From: DATADF01 sp046263155
GTDB taxonomy: Bacteria > Actinomycetota > CADDZG01 > WHSQ01
DNA length: 8,701 nucleotides
NCBI GenBank assembly: GCA_046263155.1
Contig: JBHELF010000140.1
Coordinates: 1 to 8,701, forward strand
Direction: 5' to 3'
Shown here: positions 1-6,780 of the stretch, one piece after another
How the letters are laid out: the number at the start of each line of letters is the position of its first letter
How positions within the stretch are numbered: position 1 is the stretch's first letter
The notes under the pieces: generated by a model
Told to the model about the DNA's origin: nothing
The model's database searches: none
The model's input: only the letters and a program-made list of their open reading frames with translations
Position numbers and translations under genes: made by a program

Positions 1-411
1 GGCGGCAAGCAGTACAAGGTCGCGAAGGGCGACGTAATCGAGGTCGAACGCGTCAAAGATTCGGAGGCACTGACCTTCGTGTCTTTGCTCGTCGTCGACG
101 ACGAAGGCAAAACGCATGCCCAGAAATCCAAGCTCGCGGACGCCCGCGTGACGGCGAGGGTCGTCGGGGAGACACGGGGGCCGAAGATCGAGGTCTTCAA
201 GTTTCGCAACAAGAGTGGATATAAACGCAACACCGGCCACAAACAGAGATATACGTCCGTCGAGATCGCCGACATCAAGTTGACGGCGGGACGCTCGAAG
301 AAGGCAGAGGCGGCGTCCGCAAACAGCGAAGTAGGGACCGCGTCGGAAAGGGCCGACACCCACAAGCCGGTAGAGAAGAAGGAGAAAGAGGCGAACAGCG
401 ATGGCACATAA
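1..411 (+). CDS. rplU: 50S ribosomal protein L21, 5'-truncated by the window edge
   Basis: L21 binds 23S rRNA in the large ribosomal subunit. The frame is open from base 1, and the first residues, GGKQYKVAKGD, match the GGKQ(H/Y)xV segment near residue 8 of known L21 proteins, so only about seven codons are missing. The family core continues through VTARVVGETRGPKIEVFKF and the basic segment KSGYKRNTGHKQRYTSVEI, which is the rRNA-binding C-terminal part. The typical L21 ends about ten residues later (E. coli is 103 aa). Here a Lys/Glu/Ala-rich tail of about 35 residues follows (from about KKAEAAS to NSDGT), probably disordered. The stop TAA at 409-411 overlaps the rpmA start by 11 bp. No gene for the Prp protease lies between L21 and L27, unlike in Firmicutes. 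Identification is firm; the start lies outside the window. Confidence 0.95.
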   Translation, partial: GGKQYKVAKGDVIEVERVKDSEALTFVSLLVVDDEGKTHAQKSKLADARVTARVVGETRGPKIEVFKFRNKSGYKRNTGHKQRYTSVEIADIKLTAGRSKKAEAASANSEVGTASERADTHKPVEKKEKEANSDGT

Positions 412-652
412 GAAGGGCGCGGCCTCCTCGCGCAACGGAAGAGACTCGGAATCAAAGCGGCTCGGCGTAAAGGCCTTTGGGGGCCAGGAGGTCAAAGCCG
501 GGGCGATTTTGGTCCGCCAGCGCGGCACCAAGGTTCATCCCGGTAACAATGTTCGTCGCGGCGCCGACGACACGTTGTTTGCCACCGCGGCCGGGATGGT
601 GAGCTGGCACCGGCTTCGGGGCCGCCGCGTCGTAAGCGTCGTAAACGAGTAG
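401..652 (+). CDS. rpmA: 50S ribosomal protein L27
   Basis: L27 sits near the peptidyl-transferase centre, its N-terminal tail reaching toward the tRNA acceptor ends. The 83-aa product begins MAHKKGAASSRNGRDSESKR, the hallmark L27 start, followed by LGVKAFGGQEVKAGAILVRQRGT and VHPGNNVRRGADDTLFA. The length is normal (E. coli is 85 aa). It has no N-terminal extension before MAHKK, so it does not look like the Firmicutes form that Prp must cleave, which agrees with the absence of a prp gene. The ATG overlaps the last 11 bp of rplU in another frame, and a GAGG at 388-391 lies 9 nt upstream, suggesting translational coupling with L21. The C-terminal segment (HRLRGRRVVSVVNE) is shorter and more basic than in E. 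coli. Confidence 0.97.
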   Translation: MAHKKGAASSRNGRDSESKRLGVKAFGGQEVKAGAILVRQRGTKVHPGNNVRRGADDTLFATAAGMVSWHRLRGRRVVSVVNE

Positions 653-665
653 AACTCCTACGCCA

Positions 666-701
666 AGCAAAATTGAGGGGTCCCAGACGGGACCCCTTGC
701 T
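666..701 (+). terminator. Strong hairpin between rpmA and obg, terminator or attenuator
   Basis: A perfect 8-bp GC-rich stem, GGGGTCCC (677-684) and GGGACCCC (689-696), encloses an AGAC loop. The flanks AGCAA (666-670) and TTGCT (697-701) can also pair, leaving a one-sided bulge AATTGA. The stem is followed by TTGCTAGTT, only a weak T-rich run. It begins 24 nt after the rpmA stop and ends 27 nt before the obg start, so too little room remains downstream for a separate obg promoter. I infer a partial terminator or attenuator that lets L21/L27 be made in excess of Obg. Structure is seen directly; function is inferred. Confidence 0.65.
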
Positions 702-714
702 AGTTGCAGTACTC

Positions 715-719
715 GGAGG
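715..719 (+). promoter_or_regulatory. Shine-Dalgarno GGAGG that fixes the obg start
   Basis: GGAGG lies 4 nt before the GTG at 724. Together with the family-typical N-terminus encoded from that GTG, it supports 724 rather than the longer frame opening at a TTG (673), which would put the hairpin at 677-696 inside the coding region. Confidence 0.7.
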
Positions 720-723
720 CCTA

Positions 724-1989
724 GTGGCGTTCGTCGATGAAGCCAAGGTCAAAGTCACGGCGGGATCTGGAGGAAACGGCATCGTCGCCTGGCACCGAGA
801 GCCCTACAAGCCGAAGGGCGGGCCGGATGGCGGCGACGGGGGCGACGGAGGCAGCGTCCTCTTTCGAGCCGACGACTCCGTTGGGACCCTGCTCGAACTG
901 CGTGATCATCCCCATATAAGAGCCGAGCGCGGCGGTCACGGCCAAGGCAAGCGGCGGCACGGCGCGCGCGGCGGCGACCGACTAGTTCTAGTACCTGCCG
1001 GCACGGTCGTTTATGACGATGCCGGTGTCCTCCTCGCCGATCTAGCGCGGTCCGGCGATGAGTTCGTTGCTGCGCGCGGCGGTCGCGGGGGTCGTGGAAA
1101 CGCACGCTTTGCGACGGCCGTTCGCCGGACCCCCGCCTTCGCGGAGAACGGCGAGGCCGGCGAGGACCGCCGGCTGAAGCTGGAGCTAAGACTCCTGGCG
1201 GACGTTGGTTTGGTCGGTTTTCCCAACGCCGGCAAGTCAACGCTCATTGCCCGAATCTCCTCAGCTCGGCCGAAGATCGCGGAGTACCCATTCACCACTC
1301 TGGTCCCCAATCTCGGGGCAGTCCGTTGGGGCGATATCTCGTTTGTGGTCGCGGACATTCCCGGACTGGTCCCCGGAGCTCATGAGGGAAAGGGCCTCGG
1401 CGACCAGTTCCTCCGGCACGTGAGCCGCGCGGCGGTCTTGGTGTTCTTGGTCGATCTCGCGGCTCCCGATCGTGATCCCTCCTCGGATGTGGAAGTCCTT
1501 CGCCGTGAGCTGGCTGCTTTTGATGCGGAGCTTGCCTCCCGCCCCGCGGTCGTCGCCGCGAACAAGATCGACGCGGCACGCCCTCAGCTGGATGCCGTTC
1601 TGGTTCGTGAACCGAACGCATTGCCAATATCGGCGGTGACCGGAGAGGGAATCGACGCGTTACTCGATGTTCTTGCAAGAAGAGTCACCGGCGAACGCGC
1701 TGCCAGACCGGCCGCCGTGGGTTACGTCCGATATGTCGTACCGACGGATGCCATCAAAGTCGCTCCGGAGGGCGAGGGGTGGCGGGTCACGGGTCGAACC
1801 GCGGAGCGAGCGGTTTCGGGGACGGATATGGAAAATGAGGAGGCGGTATCCCGGCTTCAGCGAAAGTTGATCTCTCTCGGCGTGGAGAAAGCGCTGGCGC
1901 GGGCCGGAGCGAAGAGGGGAGACGAGGTGCGGATCGGAACCACGGCATTTGATTTCCAACCCGAAGCCGAGTCCTATGGCGAGGCTTAA
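724..1989 (+). CDS. obg: GTPase Obg/CgtA with OCT domain, ribosome-associated
   Basis: Obg is a slow GTPase that binds the 50S subunit and acts in late assembly and stress signalling. The 421-aa product from GTG 724 starts MAFVDEAKVKVTAGSGGNG, the canonical glycine-rich Obg fold (about residues 1-158, with GGDGGDGGSV). The G domain follows: G1 GFPNAGKST (165-173), switch I YPFTTLVPNLG, G3 DIPGL (211-215), G4 NKID (280-283) and G5 SAVTGEG (303-309). The C-terminal part, GYVRYVVPTDAIKVAP onward to about IGTTAFDFQPE, is the OCT domain of Actinomycetota and Firmicutes Obg. All GTP-binding motifs are intact. Its 3' end overlaps proB by 14 bp. The gene follows L21/L27 as in most bacteria. The hairpin just upstream may lower its expression relative to the ribosomal proteins. 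Confidence 0.97.
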   Translation: MAFVDEAKVKVTAGSGGNGIVAWHREPYKPKGGPDGGDGGDGGSVLFRADDSVGTLLELRDHPHIRAERGGHGQGKRRHGARGGDRLVLVPAGTVVYDDAGVLLADLARSGDEFVAARGGRGGRGNARFATAVRRTPAFAENGEAGEDRRLKLELRLLADVGLVGFPNAGKSTLIARISSARPKIAEYPFTTLVPNLGAVRWGDISFVVADIPGLVPGAHEGKGLGDQFLRHVSRAAVLVFLVDLAAPDRDPSSDVEVLRRELAAFDAELASRPAVVAANKIDAARPQLDAVLVREPNALPISAVTGEGIDALLDVLARRVTGERAARPAAVGYVRYVVPTDAIKVAPEGEGWRVTGRTAERAVSGTDMENEEAVSRLQRKLISLGVEKALARAGAKRGDEVRIGTTAFDFQPEAESYGEA

Positions 1990-3082
1990 TCTCGAGCCGA
2001 CCGATCGCGTCATCGTAAAAATCGGAACGGCCTCCCTCGTGGGAGCCGACGGCAAGCCCGACGAGTCGCGACTGTCACAGATCTGCAGTCAGATAGCGGA
2101 CCTACATTCGACGGGACGTCGAGTCGCTCTCGTGTCCTCGGGCGCGATTGCCGCCGGTCTGGGTCCTCTGGGCATAACAAGTCGTCCCGGCGATATCCCC
2201 TCGCTGCAGGCGGCTGCCGCCGTCGGACAGGGGCGCCTACTGGAGATTTATGCACGCCTCTTCGGGACGCGGGGCCACGTCGTTGCCCAATTACTTCTGA
2301 CGCGCTATGACTTCATGCACCGGCAGCAGTACCTCAACGCCCGGAACACACTCGAACGATTGTTCGACCTCGGCGCGATTCCGATAGTCAACGAGAACGA
2401 CACCATCGCCGTGGATGAGATCAGATTCGGCGACAACGATTTACTGGCCGCACTCGTGGCGAATCTGGCGCGGGCAAAGCTGCTGCTTCTCCTGACGGAT
2501 GCCGGGGGTCTCCACTCGGCGGACCCGAGACGACACCCCGACGCTCCGGTGATCGATGAGGTCGAACGCATCACTCCCGAGCTCGAGCGCGCCGCAGGCG
2601 GCAGAGGGTCAGATCTCGCAAGCGGAGGAATGGCGTCCAAAATCGCGGCGGCTTGGGTCGCCACGTTTTCGGGGGTCGCGGTGATCGTGGCCGATGCTGC
2701 CGATCCGAACGTATTGGAACGTGTCTCTAGCGGTGAGGCAGTGGGAACCTATTTTCATCCGCATGCAACGCGGGCCTCCGCGCGCCGTCTGTGGATCGCT
2801 TTCGGTCAACCTCCCCGCGGAACGATCGTCGTGGATGACGGGGCCCATCTGGCCGTGACCGAGCGAAAGAGCAGTCTCTTGCCGGTCGGGGTCGTCGAGG
2901 TGCGAGGCCGTTTTCACTCGGGAGACACGGTCGATGTCGCCACCCGAGGGGGGCGGGTTTTCGCGCGCGGCTTGGTACGCTACGAGTCACAAGAGCTGGA
3001 GCAGGCGCGGGGACGTTCCACGGCCGAGTTGGCGGGCAAAGAGGTCATCCATCGCGATCAACTCATAGTGCTTGAGGCGTAG
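1976..3082 (+). CDS. proB: Glutamate 5-kinase with PUA domain
   Basis: ProB phosphorylates the gamma-carboxyl of L-glutamate with ATP, the first step of proline synthesis. From ATG 1976 the product is 368 aa, the family length (E. coli 367). The amino-acid-kinase domain shows VKIGT (14-18), VSSGAIAAGLG (53-63), NENDT (139-143), FGDNDLLAALVA (151-162), TDAGGLHSADPR (174-185) and GGMASKIAAA (217-226). A C-terminal PUA domain spans about 278-368. The usual Gly-Thr before GGM is replaced by ASGGM, a small divergence. An upstream in-frame TTG at 1949 would add nine residues, but MARLNLEPTDRVIVKIGT fits the family better. The ATG lies inside the end of obg (14-bp overlap) without a clear Shine-Dalgarno, so coupling to Obg translation is likely. 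proA follows 32 bp downstream. Confidence 0.96.
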   Translation: MARLNLEPTDRVIVKIGTASLVGADGKPDESRLSQICSQIADLHSTGRRVALVSSGAIAAGLGPLGITSRPGDIPSLQAAAAVGQGRLLEIYARLFGTRGHVVAQLLLTRYDFMHRQQYLNARNTLERLFDLGAIPIVNENDTIAVDEIRFGDNDLLAALVANLARAKLLLLLTDAGGLHSADPRRHPDAPVIDEVERITPELERAAGGRGSDLASGGMASKIAAAWVATFSGVAVIVADAADPNVLERVSSGEAVGTYFHPHATRASARRLWIAFGQPPRGTIVVDDGAHLAVTERKSSLLPVGVVEVRGRFHSGDTVDVATRGGRVFARGLVRYESQELEQARGRSTAELAGKEVIHRDQLIVLEA

Positions 3083-3114
3083 CCGGCGGGACGCAGACGA
3101 GGCGGGAGAAATTC

Positions 3115-4362
3115 ATGAGTGACGTACAAGACATCTGCCGTCGGGCCGCGCAGACGGCACAGAGCTTGGCTCGTCTCTCCACCGAGGCCAAGAACTCCGC
3201 GCTCCTCGCTATGGCGGCCTCTCTCGAGCGGGCCGAGCCGGCGCTCGTTGCAGCAAACCGACGAGACGTGGAAAGAACGCAGGCCGCGGGAGCTCCTTCC
3301 AGCCTCATCGACCGCTTGACCCTGACCGAGAGCCGCGTGGATGCGATGGCGGCAGCCTTGCGCGCTATCGCGAACCAGCCCGATCCGATAGGTGAGGTCC
3401 TTGAGGGATGGCGTCGCCCCAACGGGTTGCTGATCGAAAAGGTGCGCGTCCCCCTCGGAGTAGTGGCCGCGATCTACGAAGCGCGTCCGAACGTCACCGC
3501 CGATGTCGCGGGGTTATGTCTCAAAGCCGGGAATGCCTGCATCCTGCGCGGTTCTTCGAACGCTCTCGAGTCCAACGTCGCGATCGTGAGGAGCCTGCGG
3601 GAGGGCATTGCCGCGGCGGGGATCTCCGGGGATGCCGTGCAGCTCGTGGACGATCCGAGTCGCGACTCAGGCATCGAGCTGATGCGCGCGAAGGAATATG
3701 TGGACTTGCTGGTTCCACGAGGCGGACCGGCCCTCATCCGCGCCATAGAAGAGAACGCCACCGTCCCCTTCATCATCGACGGCGACGGAAATTGCCATCT
3801 CTATGTCGACCGTGCGGCCGATCCCCAGATGGCCACGTCGATCCTCGTAAATGCCAAGACCCAGCGACCCAGTGTCTGCAACGCGGTCGAGACCTTGCTC
3901 GTTCACGAGGAGCTGGCGGATAAGTGGCTTCCCGGCGCGTTGGAAGTCCTGGCGGACCATGGGGTTCAGATCCGAGGTGACAGCCGCGTGCGTCAGATCT
4001 TTCCGACGGCGACCGAGGCTACGGATGAGGATTGGGCACGGGAGTACCTCGACCTCGTACTCGCGGTACGCGTGGTGCCGTCCGCAGACGATGCGATCAC
4101 TCACATCAATCGATGGGGGACCTCGAACGCCGAGGGAGTGGTCACCGAGGATCTTTCGGTAGCGCGGCGGTTCGCTGCGGAGGTGGATTCGGGATCGGTA
4201 TTCATCAACGCCTCCACTCGATTCTCCGACGGCGGTGAATTCGGATTCGGAGCCGAGATCGGCATCTCGACGCAGAAGTTGCACGCGCGCGGCCCCCTCG
4301 GCCTCGCCGAGTTGACGAGCGTCAAATACGTCGTCTGGGGCGAGGGCCAGGTCCGCAGCTAG
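3115..4362 (+). CDS. proA: Gamma-glutamyl phosphate reductase
   Basis: ProA reduces gamma-glutamyl phosphate with NADPH to glutamate-5-semialdehyde, taking over the unstable product of ProB. The 415-aa length matches the family (E. coli 417). Aldehyde-dehydrogenase-superfamily signatures are intact: VPLGVVAAIYEARPNVTAD (112-130), LKAGNACILRGSSNA (136-150), the HLYVD segment (228-232) and the catalytic cysteine C255 in KTQRPSVCNAVETLLVH. The C-terminal FGFGAEIGISTQKLHARGPLGL is the family signature. The ATG is preceded by GGGAG at 3104-3108, 6 nt upstream, the clearest Shine-Dalgarno in this part of the cluster. It forms a proBA pair. The last step, ProC, is not in the window. Confidence 0.97.
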   Translation: MSDVQDICRRAAQTAQSLARLSTEAKNSALLAMAASLERAEPALVAANRRDVERTQAAGAPSSLIDRLTLTESRVDAMAAALRAIANQPDPIGEVLEGWRRPNGLLIEKVRVPLGVVAAIYEARPNVTADVAGLCLKAGNACILRGSSNALESNVAIVRSLREGIAAAGISGDAVQLVDDPSRDSGIELMRAKEYVDLLVPRGGPALIRAIEENATVPFIIDGDGNCHLYVDRAADPQMATSILVNAKTQRPSVCNAVETLLVHEELADKWLPGALEVLADHGVQIRGDSRVRQIFPTATEATDEDWAREYLDLVLAVRVVPSADDAITHINRWGTSNAEGVVTEDLSVARRFAAEVDSGSVFINASTRFSDGGEFGFGAEIGISTQKLHARGPLGLAELTSVKYVVWGEGQVRS

Positions 4363-4430
4363 GCGAGGATGCCCCGTGCATCCCTCAGTGCATCCGCCAG
4401 TTACGTGCGTTTTTCGGTTTAGCTAACGCC
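4363..4430 (+). other. proA-nadD gap with a GTGCATCC direct repeat and small hairpin
   Basis: This 68-bp spacer is the longest between + strand genes after the rpmA-obg gap. It contains GTGCATCC twice (4376-4383 and 4388-4395), separated by CTCA. An upstream GGATGC (4367-4372) can pair with the GCATCC of either copy, giving two alternative 6-bp stems. A T-run with GGTTTAGCTAACG follows (about 4411-4427). I see no convincing promoter or Shine-Dalgarno, so the role is unknown; a weak internal terminator or promoter is possible. Confidence 0.35.
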
Positions 4431-5054
4431 ATGACGGCACAATCGAAGGCAGTTGCCGCTCGCCTGGGCATCATGGGAGGGACCTTCGATCCCATTCATC
4501 TCGGGCATCTCGTGGCCGCGTCCGAAGCCCTTCACCATTTTTCACTCGACCAGATCATCTTCATCCCCGCCGCCAGGCCATGGCAGAAAGACTTTTACTC
4601 CGATGCCGAGGATCGTTTTCTAATGACGACCTTCGCGGCGTCGTCCCATCCCCGCTTTGCCGTCTCTCGAATGGAGCTCGATCGCAAAGGCCCTACCTAT
4701 ACCTACGAGACGATGGCCTTATTGCGCGAGTTCCACGGCGAGTCCGTCAAACTCTTCTTTATCGTGGGGGCGGATGCAGTTCTGAAGCTCGGTAGCTGGC
4801 ATGGGTTGGAAAACCTCCGCCCGCTGGCGTCCCTGATCGCGGTCGGCCGCGTGGGGCACGACCTGCAGGCGCTGACCCCCGAGGAGGGTTGGCCGGAGGT
4901 AAACCTGATGGAGATGCCGCCGATCGGGATCTCGTCTACCGACATTCGCGAGAGAGTGCGTTCGGGCAGACCGATCGATTACTTGGTACCGCATCAGGTG
5001 GCCGCTTACATCCGAGAGCAGGGCCTGTACGTGGGAAGTCACGAGAATGCCTGA
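4431..5054 (+). CDS. nadD: Nicotinate-nucleotide adenylyltransferase
   Basis: NadD transfers AMP from ATP to nicotinate mononucleotide, giving deamido-NAD, a late step of NAD synthesis. The 207-aa product carries the nucleotidyltransferase start LGIMGGTFDPIHLGHL (12-27) with HxGH at 23-26, the IVGADAVLKLGSW motif (111-123) and the C-terminal ISSTDIRERVRSG (167-179) followed by YLVPHQVAAYI. These are diagnostic of NadD. About eleven residues precede the usual MGGTFDP core start. ATG 4431 is the only good start upstream of the motif, but no strong Shine-Dalgarno is visible, so start confidence is moderate. The next gene starts 5 bp after the stop. The nadD-LCP-rsfS order is familiar from Gram-positive genomes. 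Confidence 0.95.
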   Translation: MTAQSKAVAARLGIMGGTFDPIHLGHLVAASEALHHFSLDQIIFIPAARPWQKDFYSDAEDRFLMTTFAASSHPRFAVSRMELDRKGPTYTYETMALLREFHGESVKLFFIVGADAVLKLGSWHGLENLRPLASLIAVGRVGHDLQALTPEEGWPEVNLMEMPPIGISSTDIRERVRSGRPIDYLVPHQVAAYIREQGLYVGSHENA

Positions 5055-5059
5055 TCAGA

Positions 5060-6370
5060 ATGTCTGACCGTCCCAGGCACTCTCGCGGCAAACACCAGCT
5101 TCGCCCTCCGCCGAAGCCGCCGCGCGGCCGCAGCGGACCGAGGGGCGCGGCCCTCAGGCAACGACGAGCACAGGCCCGCCGACGTCGCTTTATGTCGGCA
5201 GGCTCGGGTGGGGCGGTTATCGGTATCGTGGCGGCGATCATCGCGATCGCCGTCGCCAGGAACACCCTCACTCCAACTCCGAGTCCGAGTCCGTCGCCGA
5301 CAATCTCCGGAGAGGACCTCGTTCTCACAACCCTGGTCGTGGGGACACGCGAGTCGGTAACCGGCGGTCCCGATCGAACCGTGTGGATGACTCTTCTCTC
5401 ATGGGACCAGAAGGAGGAGCGCGGCGCCGTCATCTACATTCCGGCGCATACGGCGACGGAGATCCCGGGCCGCGGGCTCCAGGCGGTGGGCGAGGCGCTG
5501 ACGAACGGTGGCGTCCCCCTTCTGCTCGTCGCGACTGAGAATCTTCTGGGAGTGACGATCGATCGTTACGTCGAGCTATCGGACAACGACGCACGGGTTC
5601 TCTTCGACGAACTGGGTCCCATCTCGGTGGACGTCCCGGCCGAAGTTCGGGTGCGAGCCGGACGCCGGCAGGAGCAACTGATCTTCGTGCCCGGCCAGCA
5701 GCAACTACCGCCTTCCTTCATCGTTCGGCTGCTTTACACGGTGGGGGTCGACGGCGACGATGTCGAACTCGGCTTGCGGCATCTGGCTTTCTGGGACGCG
5801 CTACTGAACTCGTTTGAGGAGGATCCCGGCGAGCTAGCTGCGGCGGTAGAGGCTGCCGCACCCGCGTTGAGCGAGTCAGATACCTCGGCCGACGAACACG
5901 GGGATCTGCTCCGCACGCTGGCCGAGACCGGTTCGCGTGCACGCACGGTGACGAGCCTGCCCGTGTCCCAGGCCTTGCCGCGCACGCTGGTGCCGGGCGG
6001 GGGAGAGCTCTATGAAGCGGATGCCGAGGAAATAGAAACCTTCCTGACGCAGACGCTGGGCGACATAGCGATCCGCGAGACGGAGATCCGGGTGCAGATC
6101 TTGAACGGCAACGGTCGTCCCGGCATCGGCCAAGAGGTGGCGAAGCGTTTGGTCGGTGAGGGCTTTCGAGTTCTGCTGTCCGGTAACGCCAAACGTCTCA
6201 ATTACCAGAGAACGTTGATAGTGACGTATGACTCTTCGCCTCAAGGCATCGCTCTAGCCGACCGCGTCAAGGGACTTTTAGGAGTCGGAGAAGTGCAGGT
6301 ATCGCGTCAGGAGCAAGGTATCGTGGACGTAACGATTGTCGTCGGAAGGGATTTTCTGCGAACACTTTGA
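5060..6370 (+). CDS. Membrane-anchored LCP-like (LytR-CpsA-Psr) protein with LytR_C domain
   Basis: The 436-aa product from ATG 5060 has an Arg/Pro-rich cytoplasmic head (1-44), one transmembrane segment (about 49-66, GGAVIGIVAAIIAIAVA) and a Thr/Pro/Ser linker TPTPSPSPSP (71-80). An LCP-like domain (about 87-250) follows, then a linker and a LytR_C domain (about 342-431, IRVQILNGNGRPGIGQEVAKR). LCP proteins attach teichoic acids, arabinogalactan or capsule to peptidoglycan outside the membrane. LVVGTRE, the LLGVTIDRYVELSD stretch and ISVDVPAEV match the LCP framework. However, the usual arginine/aspartate active-site residues appear replaced: the IPRD position reads IPAH (127-130), and the later R-x-R and GDxxR positions are lost. 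It may therefore be non-catalytic. The start is 5 bp after nadD and the TGA overlaps rsfS by 4 bp. A much longer frame reaches back into nadD and was not used. Confidence 0.8.
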   Translation: MSDRPRHSRGKHQLRPPPKPPRGRSGPRGAALRQRRAQARRRRFMSAGSGGAVIGIVAAIIAIAVARNTLTPTPSPSPSPTISGEDLVLTTLVVGTRESVTGGPDRTVWMTLLSWDQKEERGAVIYIPAHTATEIPGRGLQAVGEALTNGGVPLLLVATENLLGVTIDRYVELSDNDARVLFDELGPISVDVPAEVRVRAGRRQEQLIFVPGQQQLPPSFIVRLLYTVGVDGDDVELGLRHLAFWDALLNSFEEDPGELAAAVEAAAPALSESDTSADEHGDLLRTLAETGSRARTVTSLPVSQALPRTLVPGGGELYEADAEEIETFLTQTLGDIAIRETEIRVQILNGNGRPGIGQEVAKRLVGEGFRVLLSGNAKRLNYQRTLIVTYDSSPQGIALADRVKGLLGVGEVQVSRQEQGIVDVTIVVGRDFLRTL

Positions 6371-6780
6371 CGGAACAGACGAGCAAGTCGACCGAACTCG
6401 TTCTAGCCGCCGCCCGCGCTGCCTCCTCCAAGAAGGCCCAGCGAATCGTCATTCTCGACGTATCCGAGCAGCTCGTGATCACCGATCACTTTTTGATCTG
6501 CAGCGGCACGAGCGCGCGCCAGGTGCGCACTATCGCGGAAGAGGTCGAGCGGCAGATGCGAGAAGCATTCGGCGCCAAGCCATACCGAAAAGAGGGTCAG
6601 CAGGAGGCGCGCTGGATCCTGCTCGACTACGTCGACTTCGTCGCGCATGTGTTTCTGCAAGAGGATCGTGATTACTACGATCTCGAGCGGCTGTGGTCCG
6701 ATGCGGGCGTCGTGAATTTCGACCAATCCAGGGAGGCTAGAGATGAGCCAGCCGCGGCGGAGGCGACGCAGGCGCGGTAG
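6367..6780 (+). CDS. rsfS: Ribosomal silencing factor RsfS
   Basis: RsfS (RsfA, formerly YbeB/DUF143) binds L14 on the 50S subunit and blocks subunit joining during starvation. The family core is plain: AARAASSKKAQRIVILDVSEQLVITDHFLICSGTS, VRTIAEEVERQMRE, YRKEGQQEARWILLDYVDFVAHVFLQEDRDYYDLERLW. The product is 137 aa, longer than the typical 105-120 because of a short N-terminal stretch and a C-terminal tail (GVVNFDQSREARDEPAAAEATQAR). The start is a TTG whose TTGA overlaps the TGA stop of the LCP-like gene, so translation is probably coupled; no closer in-frame start fits. The tail overlaps the next gene by 38 bp. nadD and rsfS are often neighbours in bacteria, which supports both calls. Confidence 0.95.
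   Translation: MTEQTSKSTELVLAAARAASSKKAQRIVILDVSEQLVITDHFLICSGTSARQVRTIAEEVERQMREAFGAKPYRKEGQQEARWILLDYVDFVAHVFLQEDRDYYDLERLWSDAGVVNFDQSREARDEPAAAEATQAR
6731..6736 (+). promoter_or_regulatory. Shine-Dalgarno GGGAGG for the arginine-rich ORF, inside rsfS
   Basis: GGGAGG lies 6 nt before the ATG at 6743, inside the rsfS coding sequence. It is among the strongest ribosome-binding sites in the window and the main evidence that the overlapping arginine-rich frame is translated. Confidence 0.7.

Noticed and set aside
673..723. Extension of Obg from TTG 673 (51 bp longer)
   Set aside because: It would encode the hairpin arms, and the canonical Obg N-terminus MxFVDEA with a GGAGG upstream begins at GTG 724.
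755..1240. 161-aa Arg-rich - strand frame antisense to obg
   Set aside because: Arg/Pro-rich composition is a by-product of GC-rich antisense reading over the conserved Obg domain.
3667..4284. 205-aa - strand frame antisense to proA
   Set aside because: Typical long antisense frame in GC-rich coding DNA; no recognisable domain and proA is certain.
4889..5059. N-terminal extension of the LCP-like protein into nadD
   Set aside because: The extra region is an off-frame reading of nadD; ATG 5060 gives the expected basic head plus membrane anchor and fits the 5-bp spacing.
5264..5302. Short tandem repeat of TCCGAG units
   Set aside because: It simply encodes the Thr/Pro/Ser linker of the LCP-like protein; too short to treat as a separate repeat element.
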